Of a stretch of 64,000 bases of DNA, positions 48,530 to 62,000 are shown one piece after another. The DNA comes from Campylorhamphus procurvoides. Taxonomy: Eukaryota > Chordata > Aves > Passeriformes > Dendrocolaptidae. The translations under genes and the position numbers were made by a program. The number at the start of each line of letters is the position of its first letter. The stretch's first letter is position 1. The notes under the pieces are model-generated. The model was not told the DNA's origin. It worked only from the letters and a program-made list of their open reading frames with translations, and did no database searches. The stretch spans positions 1,699,221 through 1,763,220 of the forward strand of contig WBMV01000298.1 in the NCBI GenBank assembly GCA_013396655.1, read 5' to 3'.

Positions 48530-48720
48530 AGGGCTGATTTACTGTCCAGCGAGGCTCCGCAGGCTGGTCTTCCCAGGCGCAGCAGTTCCCAGGTTTGGAA
48601 TGCTGAGGCAAGAACCTTGGAGCACAGAGCAGTCCAACTGCGGCCGAACATAAGGTCACAACCAAGAACATATGAGATGAATAAATCTTTATTGGGCAGG
48701 GCTGCAAAACATTAGGTAAT
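48530..48720. other. CpG-bearing GC-richer patch, perhaps part of an unclassified LTR
   Basis: About five CpG dinucleotides fall within 48548-48650 (words such as AGCGAGGCTCCGCAGG and CTGCGGCCGAAC), against a background nearly free of CpG. On minus, CCCAATAAAGATTTATT (about 48692-48708) resembles a polyadenylation signal region. These features would suit a younger inserted LTR fragment on the minus strand, but I cannot match a family or find flanking duplications. Confidence 0.3.
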
Positions 48721-51700
48721 GGGGTCAGTGACAGAAAAAGAACTTCTGAATCATACTCCAGAATGTGCACAAGAGCAGAAGTTTAGGCCCCTAGCAAGGG
48801 GCAAAACTCATCTTTCTGATGCTGATTGGGAAAAAGGAAAGAAAATTCACACAAGAGGTTTCTTCTACTTGTGGAAGTGCATGCATTGTATACACCTACA
48901 GCATTTCAGTTTGCAAGACGTCGTGGTATTTTCAGTAGCTCAGACTGGATGCAAGTGCTGACACAATCCTTTTTCCTTCTTTTCAGCTTCCATCTTCTGC
49001 TTTCTTCTCACCTTCTTTCTCAACTGGAGAGAGAAATTGAGATGAGAAAAAACCATAAAAAAAACCCCAAGCAAACTCTCCATTGCTGGGGAAGAATTTC
49101 AGTGCTCCTTTCCATCCTGAACTGTGGTTGATAGTTGAAATATCCCTTTTCCTTCTCCCTGTGGGAAATAAAGTTCTGAGAACTCTTTGCTCACAATGAA
49201 TTGAACACTTAGTTGTGAATCATGTTGGAATTTATTTTTCTGTTGAATTGGATTGCAGCCAAGGGAGATGATTACACAGTTGAGGGGCTTGCTGGGTAAA
49301 ACCTGAGCTGTCTGTCTATTCAGGTCAGAAACCCAAGAGCCTACAGGCTAGAAGTTTGTGGTCCTTCTTCAATTAATTTATTGAAACATACACCATGAAC
49401 TATTTCCTCAGAGCAAGGACTGATCTCCTGTAAGGGAGAAGAGCTGCTAAGAGGTGGTGAGACCTTGAAGAGAAGACAAGAATGTCAAAAGGAATCAATC
49501 CTGGATCCAAAAGTGGGTCCAGACTTTAGGTCCCTAGTTGATCCACTTTAATGATCTGTGCTGTGACTACTGCTCTGTCCAGGATAGGGACTCACTCAGA
49601 AAGATTCTAGTTGCTCTGAGACACTGAGAGGCCTGAGACACTTTGGTCCCTGCTTACTCCTGTCTTTTCCTGGGCCACCTTGTTCCAGAGGTCTGCCCTG
49701 TATCAGAGCAACATTGCTCCCTCCCTACATCAAATGCGGCCTCATCTGCTTTGGGTATGTACCACTTCTCGTCTCAGAAATGCTCTGAACTAAATAATGA
49801 ACTTTTCAGGTCAGGACTGACTGGGCTCTTTTTTTCCTCTCACTTGTAAACATCATGAAGGTTGTGCAGTACAATACCAGACAAGCAAAAACCAAGAAGA
49901 AATGGAATTATACCCGTAAATAAACTGTAACTGAGAAGAAAACACACTTCAAAAAGGAATCTGAAGAAGAAATCAGGTATTCAGTCAACCACAGCTAAGG
50001 CATACTTCCAGTTTAGTGGGCTGTCTAATGGTTTATTGCCAGAGAGAAGGGACAAGAAACAGGTTCTAAAACATTTTTCTGCATTTGTTACTGCAAGAAG
50101 AATAAATAAATTGGGTATTAAAATGAAACTCTTAATAAAACTGAATATTGCTGAATTTGAGATGATGCAGTTTGCATGGGGTGGAATTGCACTTCAGATG
50201 TGAAGTTCCTCTCTTCCCTATTCTATTTATATTTGTATTTCTATCACTGTGCCTATGCGGTGTTTTCTGGAAGATTCAACTAAGTCCATAATGCTTTAAA
50301 AGGCTTTAAAAACTAGTACTGTGAAAATAATGCCGTAAAGCACAAAACTGTGTGTAAAGAGACATGTCATGACCTCTGCATTTACATCGGACAGAGGAAC
50401 AAAAGAACATGAACTTAAAAAAAATGTAGCTAACCCAAAGGAAATCTCTTTCTGATAAATTAGGAAACTTCCTGATTAATTAGAAAGTAGTTTCAGAAAG
50501 AAAACTTATGTCTGCTCCCTGCTGCTAAGGTTGGGCTGCCTCTGACAGAAAATGTTGTCTAGTCTTGTCTTAATTGCTTTGTGCAGTGTTGCTACTGTTT
50601 ATCTCTCTGGGACATGGTTCTAGTTTTAAGAAACCCAAAGAAATAACCATTACAAAATGAGCTGAAATATCTTTTGTGTAGTTTTTCATATTTCAGGTGA
50701 TGACATGGACTGAGTTTTGTTCAGTAGTTCACATTTTGCCTTTGAGCACAATCTCATCTCTTCTGAATATCCTTTCTCATTTCCTTTCTATACTTCAGAT
50801 GTGGGGGGAAAGTGTGCCTGGAGTTGACTCACCCGTACAAATAATGCTGCTGCTTTACTCTGGTTTTGGCTTTCCTGAGGTAATTAGTGAGTGCTGGACC
50901 AAGGCACTCCACAGAAATCTCTTTTCTCTCTCATGCTGTCCTATTATGTGTGGAATTGATTTTCTGACTCAAAGTCAGCACCCTCATCTTGTATATTGTC
51001 CCTCTGAAGGCTCACCATTTATATCATGTGGGAGGAAAACTGGCTGTCATGTTCTTTAGTGAGTAATATAATTGTATAGTACTTGCTTGTGTGGAGAGAG
51101 TGGAGTCAATGCCAGGAAACTAGTGTGCAGGAAATACATGCAGGAGAGACTGAAGGCATATAACCCTATGTTCACTGAATAACTTGCTGTGCTGAGATGT
51201 CACTGTGTTAATATAGATTACAATTTATATTAATATTAAAATCTGAAAGGGGCTCTTTTGCTTTGACAAAGTCAGGTTGGTGGGAGTAAAACTGCATTCC
51301 AATGCACAGATTGAGTTACAGAATGCACCCAAAACAATACAGCCTGACTACTCTGCCTTCCTTGGCAGTATTTCTTGTCCTAGTTGGCTCCACCTGAAAT
51401 CTCATGCTCATACTTAGAAAAGAGATTGGTACCTCTCCAGTCTTCACAGGGAGCTGCCCAAGAGGTGTCCCAATGTTAGAATGGGCTGTAGACTGTCATG
51501 AATTCATAGTGTATGCACAGTGACTTGAGGAACTGGTAAAAGTTTGTTGGTCCACAAATAAGAATCCTTCTCTGCTGGCTGTAATTGCCAAAAATATTAT
51601 TTCTTATTCAAGAAAGCAAGCTACTGAAATCTGTCCATTTTCTTTATGATTATACCCTTCGAATATTTACAGGGAAACTGGTGATCCTGCCTTTTTCATA

Positions 51701-54011
51701 GTTTAATCCATTCTTGGTCAGACAAGTGTGTTGTATTCATCTTATAAAACTTCTCTTTGCTCTGTTAGTCAGTCTCTGGAGCCCTTTAATCATGTGTGTT
51801 GCTCTAATCTGAAATACCCTCTCATTTGCCCATGGGGTGGGTCTTTTTTTTATGCATGAGGCTCTAAGAAATATTAGCATCCTGTGTGAAAAGGAAAAGG
51901 AGAAAGAAAGAGCTTTGTGGAGTGAAAACATCAAGCACCCGTTAGACACAATTCACTTCTGTTCATAGGTTGGTCCATTTAGTGACCACTGGAATTATCA
52001 GTCTCTTCATTTGAGGCCTGATGTGTGGGATTTAGTTTACATTAAGGATGGTTAGGATGTTATTTTATGCTGTAGGTGGGCTGCCTTTAAACCTCCATTG
52101 TGGATAGGGGAAATGAGAAAGGCTTCTGAAAACAGGCTAAAAATGACAGATGCTTTGCAAGTCATGGACCTCTGACTGCTTCTAAGGAATTCGCAAAATG
52201 TAGCTAACGAAAGTTCAAATTCAGATTTACTATACAGGGCTCTGTAGCTCCACTGGATGGCTTTGAATGTACCTGAGCATTGAGAAAGGCTGACCAAATA
52301 CTGCAGAGAATAAGAACAGTAAGAACAAGGTATCTATCAAGACTTCTATCTAGCAGCAATTCAGGATGTTTGAATGACATTAATCATTCAAAATTCAGGT
52401 CCTGAGGAAAGTATTGTGAACTGCAATGATATTAATCTTAGATAATAAGATATCAGATATGAACTCATGTACATACCCTGAAAACTGAGATTTCTTTGCA
52501 ATCTGTTCTACCTAATTTACTATGCCATATAAACTACTGTGTTTGGATCAAACTGAACAGAAGCCCTCATTTATTTTATTATGGTTCATACTCTTCATGC
52601 AGTTTCCTTTTATTTTTCTGTAATAGCTTATAATAATATGACTGACAAAAATATCCACATACATGTCCAAACTTGACATAGATTTAACCTTACATTAAGG
52701 CAAGGACCATCTAGATGAACTGCAGAAGATCCTTCAAGGTGAAAAAGGGAGACTCATGCAGCAGGCTGGTGCTATAAATGCCTGTTTTTGAAATGATGGA
52801 AAATAATGAAATGCTTGTCTCTGACTGGATACCTAAGTTCTTCTCCACCAGTAACATTTTGTCCACCAATCCTTGCACTGTTAATTAACCACTTGGACAG
52901 CTTCTGTAGGTCCCCTGCATAGTAATTTTAGTCTCTGGAACATTTTATTTTAGCTTGGCCAAGATTAACTCAGCTTTCTGTAAAGTTAGCTGTAATTCAA
53001 GGAACAATCATGCATGCATGTGTGTTATATCTCTTTTCTGTGCAAGATGACCTTGAATACCTTCACTGGAAATATTCCTGTACTGGGAAGCAACAGCAAG
53101 TTCATCTCAAGTAACAACATATCAGTTAGTGGATTCATCCTTCTTTCTGTGCACATTGCCTGGGTGTGTAACGTTCTCCTTTGGCATGTAGTTTGCACAT
53201 TAAAATCTCTTGGTATTAAGATAGTGAACTCCTTCTCAGGAGGAGGGACCATGCTACAGAGGTGCTGGATTTCATAACTCGGCCAATGCAATATTTCTGC
53301 TGGAATCTGGGAAACTAACCCTTTATTCCCAGACATGAGAAATGAGTTTATAAAAGGCACTGAAGGCTCCAAGGGCAGGCTGGAGGAATGAGGGACAGTG
53401 CTGTCTGCCTCCTGGCATGCTGCAATGCATGCAGATGAGAGCAGGGAAAAGACAAACTTATGGCAAATAACCAGCTTTCCTGCTAGGTACTTCCACTGAG
53501 GTTCTGCTCTGTGGATCAGTACAGACAAAAGAAATATTGGGCATCTCTAAGTTGTAGCCCTGATTCACTTACCCCAGGCAAAATGCTCCAATTTTTAAAA
53601 CTCGGGAGCCTTTAAACAGGCTGGTCCTGCAAACTTTTAAGTGAAAAGACTATAATTGAAGGTTGAAAGCTAAGTCTACTATCAACTAACAACCATTTCC
53701 TTTGGATAGCTAATACCAAAATGGGCAGTACAACATAGCAGCTGTACAGGGACTGGGAGGCAAAGCAAATTTACCAGCAAACTCCTACAGGAACTTTGTG
53801 ACAAGAGGATGTAACAATAGCTCAAGGGATGGTTACACAGAGATCAGACTGAAACTGAAACAGCACAATTTGAATACTTCTATTTATGTGTTACTCCAAT
53901 GTGTTTCATCAATAAAACATTAAGGCAAGCTAGGCGTCTAGGAGAGCAGACACAGAGTTTTTTTGAAAATGGTTTGAAAAAAGTGTAAAGAACCAACCTT
54001 GTTTTCTATTT
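48721..54011. other. No gene seen
   Basis: Unique sequence. The longest open frame in the window lies here (167 codons, 53025-53528 minus), but it has no recognisable motif and overlaps another frame on +. 49590-49790 is a moderately GC-richer patch that I cannot classify. Confidence 0.5.
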
Positions 54012-54968
54012 CATAGAATCACAGAATATGCTGAGCTGAAGGGACCCACAAGGATCGTGGAGTCCAGCTCCTGACCTGGAATACGACCATCCTCAAGAGT
54101 CATACCATCTGCCTGAGAATATCACCCAAATGCTTCTTGAACTCTGTCAAGCTTGGTGCTGTGACCACTGCCCTGGGGAGCCTGTTCCAGTGCCCAACCA
54201 CCCTCTGGGTGATGAACCTTTGTTTAATATCATATCCAACCTAAACCTTCCCTGATACAACTTCAGACCATTCTCTCAGGTCTTGTCACTGATCACTACA
54301 GAGAAGAAATCTCTATGTCTGTTCCTCTTCTTCTCCTCACAAGGAAGTTGTAACTGCAGTGAAGTCTCCCCTCAGACTCCTCCAGGCTGAACAGACCAAG
54401 TGAACTCAGCCACTTCTCACATGGCTTCCCTTCAAGGCCCTTTACCATCTTCGTTGCCCTCCTTTGGACACTCTAATAGCTTAATATTTCTTATATTGTG
54501 GTGCCCAAAACTGCACACAATATCCAAGGTGAGGCTGCCCAAGTGCAGAGCAGAGAGGGACAATCTCCTCCCTTGACCGGCTGGTGATGCTTTGCCTGAT
54601 GCCCCCCAGGACATGGTTTGCCCTCCTGGCTGCCAGGGCACTGCTGACTCATATTCAACTTGCCATTGACCAGGACCCCCAGGTCCTTTTTCCCACCACT
54701 GCTTTTCAGCATCTCATTCCCCAGTCTGTATGTACCTCCAGGATTGCCCCATCCCAGGGGCAGAATCCAGCACTTCCCCTTGTTGAACTTCACATGGTTG
54801 GTGATTGCCCAGCCCTCTGATTTGTTGAGATCTCTCTGCAGGGCCTCCTTGACTTCAAGGAAGTCAACAGTTCCTCCCAGTTTTGTGTCATCTGCAAACT
54901 TGCTTGGTATCCTTTCCAGTCCTGCATCCAAGTAATTCATTAAGCTATTGAAGAATACAGGGAGAAGA
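54012..54968 (-). mobile_element. CR1 LINE with intact-looking FADD box, minus strand
   Basis: On minus, a 149-codon frame (54491-54940) begins MNYLDAGLERIPSKFADDTK and continues through the RT palm end, LQRDLNKSEGWAITNHVKFN, and the MSQQCPGSQEGKPCPGG region. The catalytic FADD pair is at 54887-54898 and is unchanged, but the fingers and motif A upstream are absent, so the enzyme cannot be made. After about 54530 the frame shifts, and the tail (GTCAAGCTTGGTGCTGTGAC on +) ends at 54012 with the CATAGAATCACAGAAT terminus. The copy is 5'-truncated by insertion. Confidence 0.96.
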
Positions 54969-55148
54969 ACACAAATAAGTCTGTTTTATTTCTGTATATA
55001 GAAATATGTTCCCCTGCACATACAGAAAAACAAAGAATTGCTCCTCTGCGTAAATCCTAAAAAAAAGCATCCAGTGTCTTGCAATTTGTCTACTTTCTTT
55101 CAGAAGATGGCACAGCCCTGAATTCCTATCTCAAGGCAGTGTGGCATG
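54969..55148. other. Spacer between two CR1 copies, no gene
   Basis: About 180 bp of AT-rich sequence without recognised features. It separates two CR1 insertions of different subfamilies lying in the same direction. Confidence 0.6.
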
Positions 55149-55550
55149 AATGACAGAATTTTAAGGGTTGAAGGGGACCTGTGAGATCATCTAGTCCAAC
55201 CTCCCTGCCAAGGCAGGATCACTTAAAGCAGGTTACACAGGAATGTGTCTGGGTTGGTTTTCAATGTCTCCAGAAAGGGAGACTCCATGACCTCACTGGG
55301 CAGCCTGTTTAAGTGCTCAGCCACCCTCAACATAAAGAAGCTCTTCCTCATGTTGAGGTGAAACTTGCTATGTTTTAATTTATGCCCATTGCTCCTCATC
55401 CTGTAGCTGGGCACCACTGAAGAGAGTCTGGCACCATCTTCTTGGCACCTGCCTTTGAGATATTTATATACATTACTGAGATCCCTCTCAGTCTTCTCTA
55501 AAGAGGCCCAGCTCCCACAGTCTCTCTTCATAACAGGAAGATACATCTTC
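55149..55550 (-). mobile_element. CR1 LINE 3' region of a second subfamily, minus strand
   Basis: On minus, a 110-codon frame (55223-55555) includes SLEKTERDLSNVYKYLKGRC, SVVPSYRMRSNGHKLKHSKF and RLPSEVMESPFLETLKTNPD, the end of CR1 ORF2. The tail runs left through CTAGTCCAACCTCCCTGCCA (+ strand) to 55149. The reading frame is nearly whole over its length, which makes it one of the better-preserved copies here. It lacks the catalytic domain. Confidence 0.94.
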
Positions 55551-58500
55551 CTCATGAGGACACAGGATCTATTTCTCCTTCTATGTTACCCCAGGCATGA
55601 TTTGCTTTGTGAAAAATTCTGACTCATGTTGATTACGAGAGAAAACTTAAAGATGGAAGATGATACACCCAGGTAAAACTTCTGCATTGGAAGGCAGATG
55701 AGAGAAAGAAGAAAGGAGGTAGCCTGTGCCATGCTGTGGGTGTTCCTTGACAGATCTTTGGTGATTTTCTAGGGACTGATGAAACTGTTAATGCCTCTTG
55801 GACTTTGGGTTTTGAAGTTTATTCATATTCCTGAGTTTGCTCATTTTATTCTACTCTACAGAAGTATCTGCTGTATGATTTGTCAGGTTAAAATCTCTGA
55901 AACAGATGGGAAGAAAGCTGACTAGAATTTGCACCCTTGTATTTTGTGGATATAATAAAGGAAAAACCCTGTCACAGATTTATATCAACTGTAAAAAGTT
56001 CAGATTGTTTGTATACTGTGGGATAGTTCCTCTTTGAAACAGTTTGATCTGTCATAAAGCATGTTCAGGAGGTGCTACCCTTTCCGAGGCATTTTTCCTA
56101 CCTCTACAATGCTGCTCACAGTTACCTCAGTGTTGCAGGTGAAGCTCTATTTAGCATTGGGATAGAAATGAGGTTAGGGATGGAAGGAATGTCTAATGAA
56201 CTGGAAGGCAGTGAGGATAGGATTGTGACCACAGGGAGCCTTCTGCAAGTGGAGCTCTAAGTAAAAATGCATATATGACTGTGCCTGTTGACGCTGGCAT
56301 TTGTTTTGTTGAGCATGGCACGTAATGACTTGAATCCTTCTTCCCAGGTCAGGAAAACTTGGAGGTCTGTGGAAGATAGGTATGTAGGTGATGGGAAGGA
56401 AATGATTCTGGTGGTTAGGTTCTGCAACGGTCTTGTTACTTGATATTCAAGACATATGGAAATGAAGGGTTTTTGAGACAGTTATACAGCATAGTTTTGG
56501 AAAGGAAGTTAAATCATCTGCTGGTAGAGGTCAGCATTTGCCCTGATATGTTGGCTTCTATCAGCTCTTCAATGGTTTTAGTCCTCTTGCAAATACTACC
56601 TGCATAAACAGAGTCTGTCTGAATGGTGCAGTGTAAACTGGTCCTTGCAAGCCTTAATCTGCATGGTCCTACATGTTTTCAGTCAGTTTACTAGACTGTC
56701 AGACACAAAATTATTATGTTTAACAATAATGTTCACTTGAACTGTAAAGCTCTATAATATTCTCATCTGCCAATGTTTTAGTTACAGGCTACTATTCACT
56801 AAGGGAAACTAAAATTAGAAGTGGATGAATGGATTTTGATACCCATTTCTAAGGGGAAGATTTTCTTTTTTTTTTTCTTTTTCCTTTTCTCAAGGAAATT
56901 ACATTCTTGGGAGAACTCAAAACCAGAAAGACCAAAATGGCCTCTCCTGAGCCATAGGGTGGAGAAGGCTTTGCAAATCAAAGGTCAGATACAAAAAAAC
57001 ATCTATTTATAAGTGACAAAGCATAACAATAAAAAAGAGAAGAGCATGTGTGCATGTAGAGAAGAGTTTCAGGAGACAGGGGCAAAAAAACCAAGGAAAC
57101 TTGATTTGTAATTTTGTCAGTGATGAATGAATGAACATTCCTGCAAAGCAAGTCAAGACCAGAAGACAACTGCAGTGGTGGAATGCTCCTGTGAGCAATA
57201 CAGGGAAGAGTGTCCCAATCTGTAACTGATGGGTTTGAGTGATGCCAGTGTTTCCATAGAGCTGGATTTGACAGGGAGATCCTGCCATGCTGGACTCTTC
57301 AACAGCGCCTTCTGAGAACTGTTCCTAAATGAGCACTGAGTTTCACATCAGTTTACAGGGTGAGAGTTGTAGCTTCCAAACCGCAGGCACATAAAGTGCT
57401 GTGAGGAAAGGGAGGTCTGAATAAATATGAGTACTTCAAGATGGGGACTCAACATTGTTACAGAGTACACCTCCAAAATGGGAAGAAGAATGTTCCTTGT
57501 GCACAGCTCATAAGTAACCTCTGGTCTCTGTCTATTTGGCTGATTAATCCTGCAGTAATGCTTTGTAATTTTTTTTTTGGATATGTATAGCTGCACTGAG
57601 AAAGAGAACAAGAAATAAAGTTTGATTTAATAAAATAAATGGATTTTTAAGAGATTGGACAGTAGCTTAATAATACAGGATATCTTCATGGATTATTGAT
57701 ATGTATAATATGTTACTGTAGATGTGACTATTTTTAAGTTACTAGGAGATAGTATGGTATCAGTGACATAAAACATTTCTGTGCAGTGTACTACTGAATT
57801 ACTACAGACCTTCAGCAGAAACTGTGATTCTGCTGATGACAAAATCAGCTCCCAAGATAGTTTTCCAAGAGCAGTTTTTCTTTGCAGACTCTCATTGAGT
57901 CTGTACAGCAACACCAGGAGCCAGTGGGAGTTTTGTGTTGTGTGTAATGTGACCTTGAATATCCTGCCCACAGCAAATTTTGTCACTTGAAGGTGACAAA
58001 AGTTCAAAATATTGCTTTTGTTTGGCATCTCTCAAGTAGGCTCTATTTATCTGTACAACATGCCATGTTCATCCAGACATTTGATGCCTCACTGTGTTTA
58101 AATTAAGAGAGAGGCATGAATGCAGTCCCTGGAGCCATCCTGTTCCCAGACTGTGGAAAACACAACTTATGCACAATATGCAGCCTTAAAATCAACCTGG
58201 CATGTGACTTTGGGATTTGAGGAGTTAGTGGCATTGGCCCTTCTACTTTCTTTACTAAGTGTTTCAAACTTAGGCATGCGTAGCACTCTACAAAAACAAA
58301 TAAAGACAAATGTGAGAGAAGCAAATAGTTCATATCCTGAAGAGTTTACCATTTAAATTTCACAAGACTATTGAATGAAGTTCTGCATACATAGAGCACA
58401 GAGAATGAAATGGAACTAACCATGATCAGGAAAGCATGAAAAAATGGTAAAGGTATATAATCCGGAGATCAGTGCAAATACCTAGGTGTATGTGCAGCTT

Positions 58501-59012
58501 GGTGTTTATGTTTGTCTACTTTTATGAAAAACATAAGACAATGATATTAAGACGAGACACCAGAAGAAAGGAAAGTGCCATGGTTTTCTGATAGCATCAG
58601 AAAGTAAATGCTGGCAGAAAGGTAAAAGGCATACACAGAGAAATATATTAATGAAATATTAAGGAAAATCAGAAGAGTACTTGAACTGAGAGAAGAAATA
58701 CTTGCAGTTATATAGATGGCAGAAGTAAAAAAAAGCCTGTGCTTGATGGAAGTGGTGGAAGCTGCTTACAACAAAAAAAGTTAATTTGGATACCAGACAG
58801 TCACAATTTGTGATTTATACAAAACTGGAAGGAATACAGAAACTTAGCCCAAATACAGTAGCTGTCGTAATAGATGCACAGCTCTGGAAAGACAGCAAAA
58901 CTTAAATATAAAAGAACTGAAATGAGGTTAAGTGCTGGCATAATTGTGCCAGTATTTCTGCCTGCGGTTTTACTCGAAAGCAGCACCCACAGTCAGAAGC
59001 TCAGATGACCGA
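55551..59012. other. No gene seen
   Basis: AT-rich unique DNA. A pyrimidine-rich T-run lies at about 56862-56890. A 9-bp perfect hairpin (57978-57986 with 57993-58001, TTTTGTCAC arms) lies in an otherwise plain region. Confidence 0.5.
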
Positions 59013-59047
59013 CCCGTGATACGTCTCACGTGACACTCATACACGTG
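59013..59047. promoter_or_regulatory. Cluster of E-box (CACGTG) sites
   Basis: Two exact CACGTG palindromes at 59027-59032 and 59042-59047, and a CCCGTG near-match at 59013-59018, are spaced 14-15 bp apart. The first sits in TCACGTGAC, the form favoured by USF/MITF/TFE-type bHLH-zip factors. Several CpGs persist in this short stretch within CpG-poor DNA. No gene start was found nearby, so an enhancer is an inference only. Confidence 0.4.
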
Positions 59048-62000
59048 ATATGTGATGTAGCAGTAAGCATACACAGATCAAGGGAACTTGCCGCGCTACT
59101 TTGAAAATTTCTCAACAAATCTGGGTGGATGAATATCTGCTACAGTTATGGTTAGAGTCTAACTTCCAGTCCATTTTTTATTTTTTTTTCAATTGCGTAT
59201 AACATTCACAAATAAATTGATTGCAGCTGAAGCTTTCTCCATTGAATGTTCATTTTGCAAGTTCCCTTAAATTAAATCCAAACATATACTTAAGGAGTTT
59301 TAATTAATGGCAAAAAAGTGCCTTTTCTTTTACGATCTGCTGAGACCACTTCCACTTTAGAGACAGAAGAACACATACCCATTGAGGCTTGTAAGTGAAT
59401 CGAAACTTAGAGAGTCAACTCATTAAAGCAGTTGACTAATACCTGTACTACAGTAATACTCAGACTCTTGTGGATTTTCATTCAGTGGGACTTACTATGG
59501 CAGTGAAAGATAAAAAATGCAACTTGCTTACCAAAGGAAGACTATGCCAAGCTAATCTGATACATTGATGAAATAATTTCATGTCAAAAGAGATGTGTTC
59601 ATTATTGAAGGTTTGCCATTAATAGTGCAAAGATATTTGTCATTAACAGTGTCAATATATTATAAAGGGATTTGGTTACTCCCAAGGCTGAGAGTGGGAT
59701 AGGCCTTGTCTGTTTAAATAGCAGAGGTGGGAGCAGAGAAATTTCAGCAATAACAATGATAGCATGAGGAGCAATGGTGTGCACCTGCTGTGAGTAATTT
59801 CAGAAGAAGGTTTCTGACTGCCAGAGAGCTAAAATTCAGGATCATCTCTGTCTTGGAGGCAAATAACCTAGTTATGAAGATGGAGCTTGATAAATGCCTG
59901 GAACCATATGTCGTGGTCAGCTGCAGTTGGAGAGAGCTGAATCCAATGGTCAAGGGGAATCCTTTCCACTCTCAAGTTTCTTTACACTGACTATTGTCAT
60001 GTAAAATCTCACTTTCCTGTGGGTTTGTACATGTATATGTTGATAAGTGAAGATGTTAAAGCCACCTATGCTTCTGATTATTTCAGAATATGCCTATGGT
60101 TATTATAGAAGCAGTATACTCTTCAGTTTCATAGGAACAATTTGAAAAGAAAAAAATAAAAGAATCAGAAGAAATGGGGTTTTGAAAGTATCTTGTATTG
60201 TGGTACCACCATGACTTCTGGAATCAGAAAAACAATTTATGTTTATAGAAACTTTTATTCCAGTTTCTTAGCACTTAATCTCAGATAAATGGGAGAATAT
60301 GATTTTTTGTTTGCACTTCTTACTTTGTTTAGAATGGCTACAGGGTGCATAGTTTGCATGAACAACTTTTAAATCCTCCCTGTCTATTTTGAGTTTTTTG
60401 GTTTTTTGGGTTTTTTTTTCTTTGCTTTGTAAGTGGTCTCCTCACAAATCTGAGAAAATCAAAGGGATGAAAACCATGCTGACCACTATGAATATGATGC
60501 CCCAGCATCCTGAAAGCTGTTTGGCTTTACATTATTCAGCTGAATGCCTTCTTGTGCTTGGCTCATGCAAGCGTGTTCGTCTACACACCCATTAGTACCT
60601 CGGTTTGCCTGAGCTTCTCTGGAGGTTTGGCCACTGTGAAGAACTCCATGTGTTGAACATACATTTACAAATATTACAAATGGATCTTTTCTTTTTCAGT
60701 TCATTATTATACTTTGGAGTGCTCAGTCAGCAGTGTTGCCACGGTATAGTAAATTGTGTGTTGTTTGACTTCTAGAAGTCTTTTGATCTCTAAAGACACT
60801 CTTAGCATGCAGTAGATGTGAAGTACTTTATGTCACTCATGCAGAAGTGTGCTCCATGAAAGAAACAGCCTTTACTGTTGCAGCTTTGCTTAAACTGGAA
60901 ATTATGCAGAAGACAGGCCTAGGCACTAACTTCATTGTCTACACTGTTAAATTGTTTGAGCAGTCCCTGGAATGGCTTGTCCCTGGGCAGTCAGCCCAGG
61001 CCTCTTCCAAACAGTTCCTGGGCATGTTTTGAGAATTAGCACGGGCAGGGCACCATGCCCAACATGTAGTTTGGATGCGGGCACCCTTTTTTGGATGATA
61101 ATAGACTTCACTAGTGCCAGATGGCTTCAGAGCCAGAGGGAATAAACACAGCCTTATTGCAGATGCCATGTGCTAGTGCAGAGGATCTCTTGTGCTGTAA
61201 AATGATAGCTTAACTTGTGTGTACGTGCACATCTCCATGTTAAGAAGCTGTAACCTGAAAGACTAGATTTTACAAGGGGCAACCTCAGACTGGGACTTTG
61301 CGGCATCCAGGAAGATGGAGTGAGCATTATGCAATTCCTGTATTGCTGAGGAATTCACAGGCACATATCAAACCCTTGGACCGTATGTTCAATGCACCAT
61401 CTCAAATGGGCACTAACTATAAATTGGCTCTAATCTGTCCTTGGCCCCCTCTGGCCTTAAGACATATTTATGTTTCTTTGCAGTTCAGACTGCTTGAAAT
61501 AATGCAGAAGCTGTGTTACAACCCACCAGATGGGTGTTTTTAGCATGCAAATTAGAAGGTATATGTTGTACCCTTTAGGATGTGGTGCATTCAGAGACGT
61601 AGCATTTATCGGCGTGCAGTTACAAAGCTGTGCTGTTGGGAGGGAGCCAAAAAAATGTACCCTTGACCATTATGAGAGCAGCTCCTGTTATGTTTGCACA
61701 ATGCCTAGCAGAGTGCTTGTTGAAGTTGTCCAAAACAGAGGTAAAGAGTGACTTCATGGGGAGACTGGTCAGGGGTCCAGTGTGTGGTTCCCACACCGGC
61801 CCACTCCTCCTGAGAATTACACCTCTACCGCTAGGTGCTGTGTCCATGGGCACAAGACTCAAATCTCTAGAATAATTCTTGCAGGTTTTAGGTTGTCGTG
61901 TAAAATCTGTGAGATAAACTACTTTCGTTATGCAGGGCAAATCCTGATAGCCGGATGAGAAAGACCTCTTCACGGGCTTCCTTTGATTTTTTATGATTAC

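Noticed and set aside
53025..53528. Longest open frame in the window (167 codons, minus)
   Set aside because: No recognisable motif, no splice or start context, and lengths near this are expected a few times in 64 kb of AT-rich DNA.
57978..58001. 9-bp perfect hairpin
   Set aside because: Stems of this length are expected by chance several times in a window this size.
59790..59990. 66-codon + frame that looks like an old repeat tail
   Set aside because: It could not be matched to CR1, MIR or an LTR landmark with any confidence.
61298..61543. Frame spanning an acceptor-like TTTCTTTGCAG near 61484
   Set aside because: It stops about 20 codons after the acceptor, well before the donor-like GAGGTAAAG near 61740.
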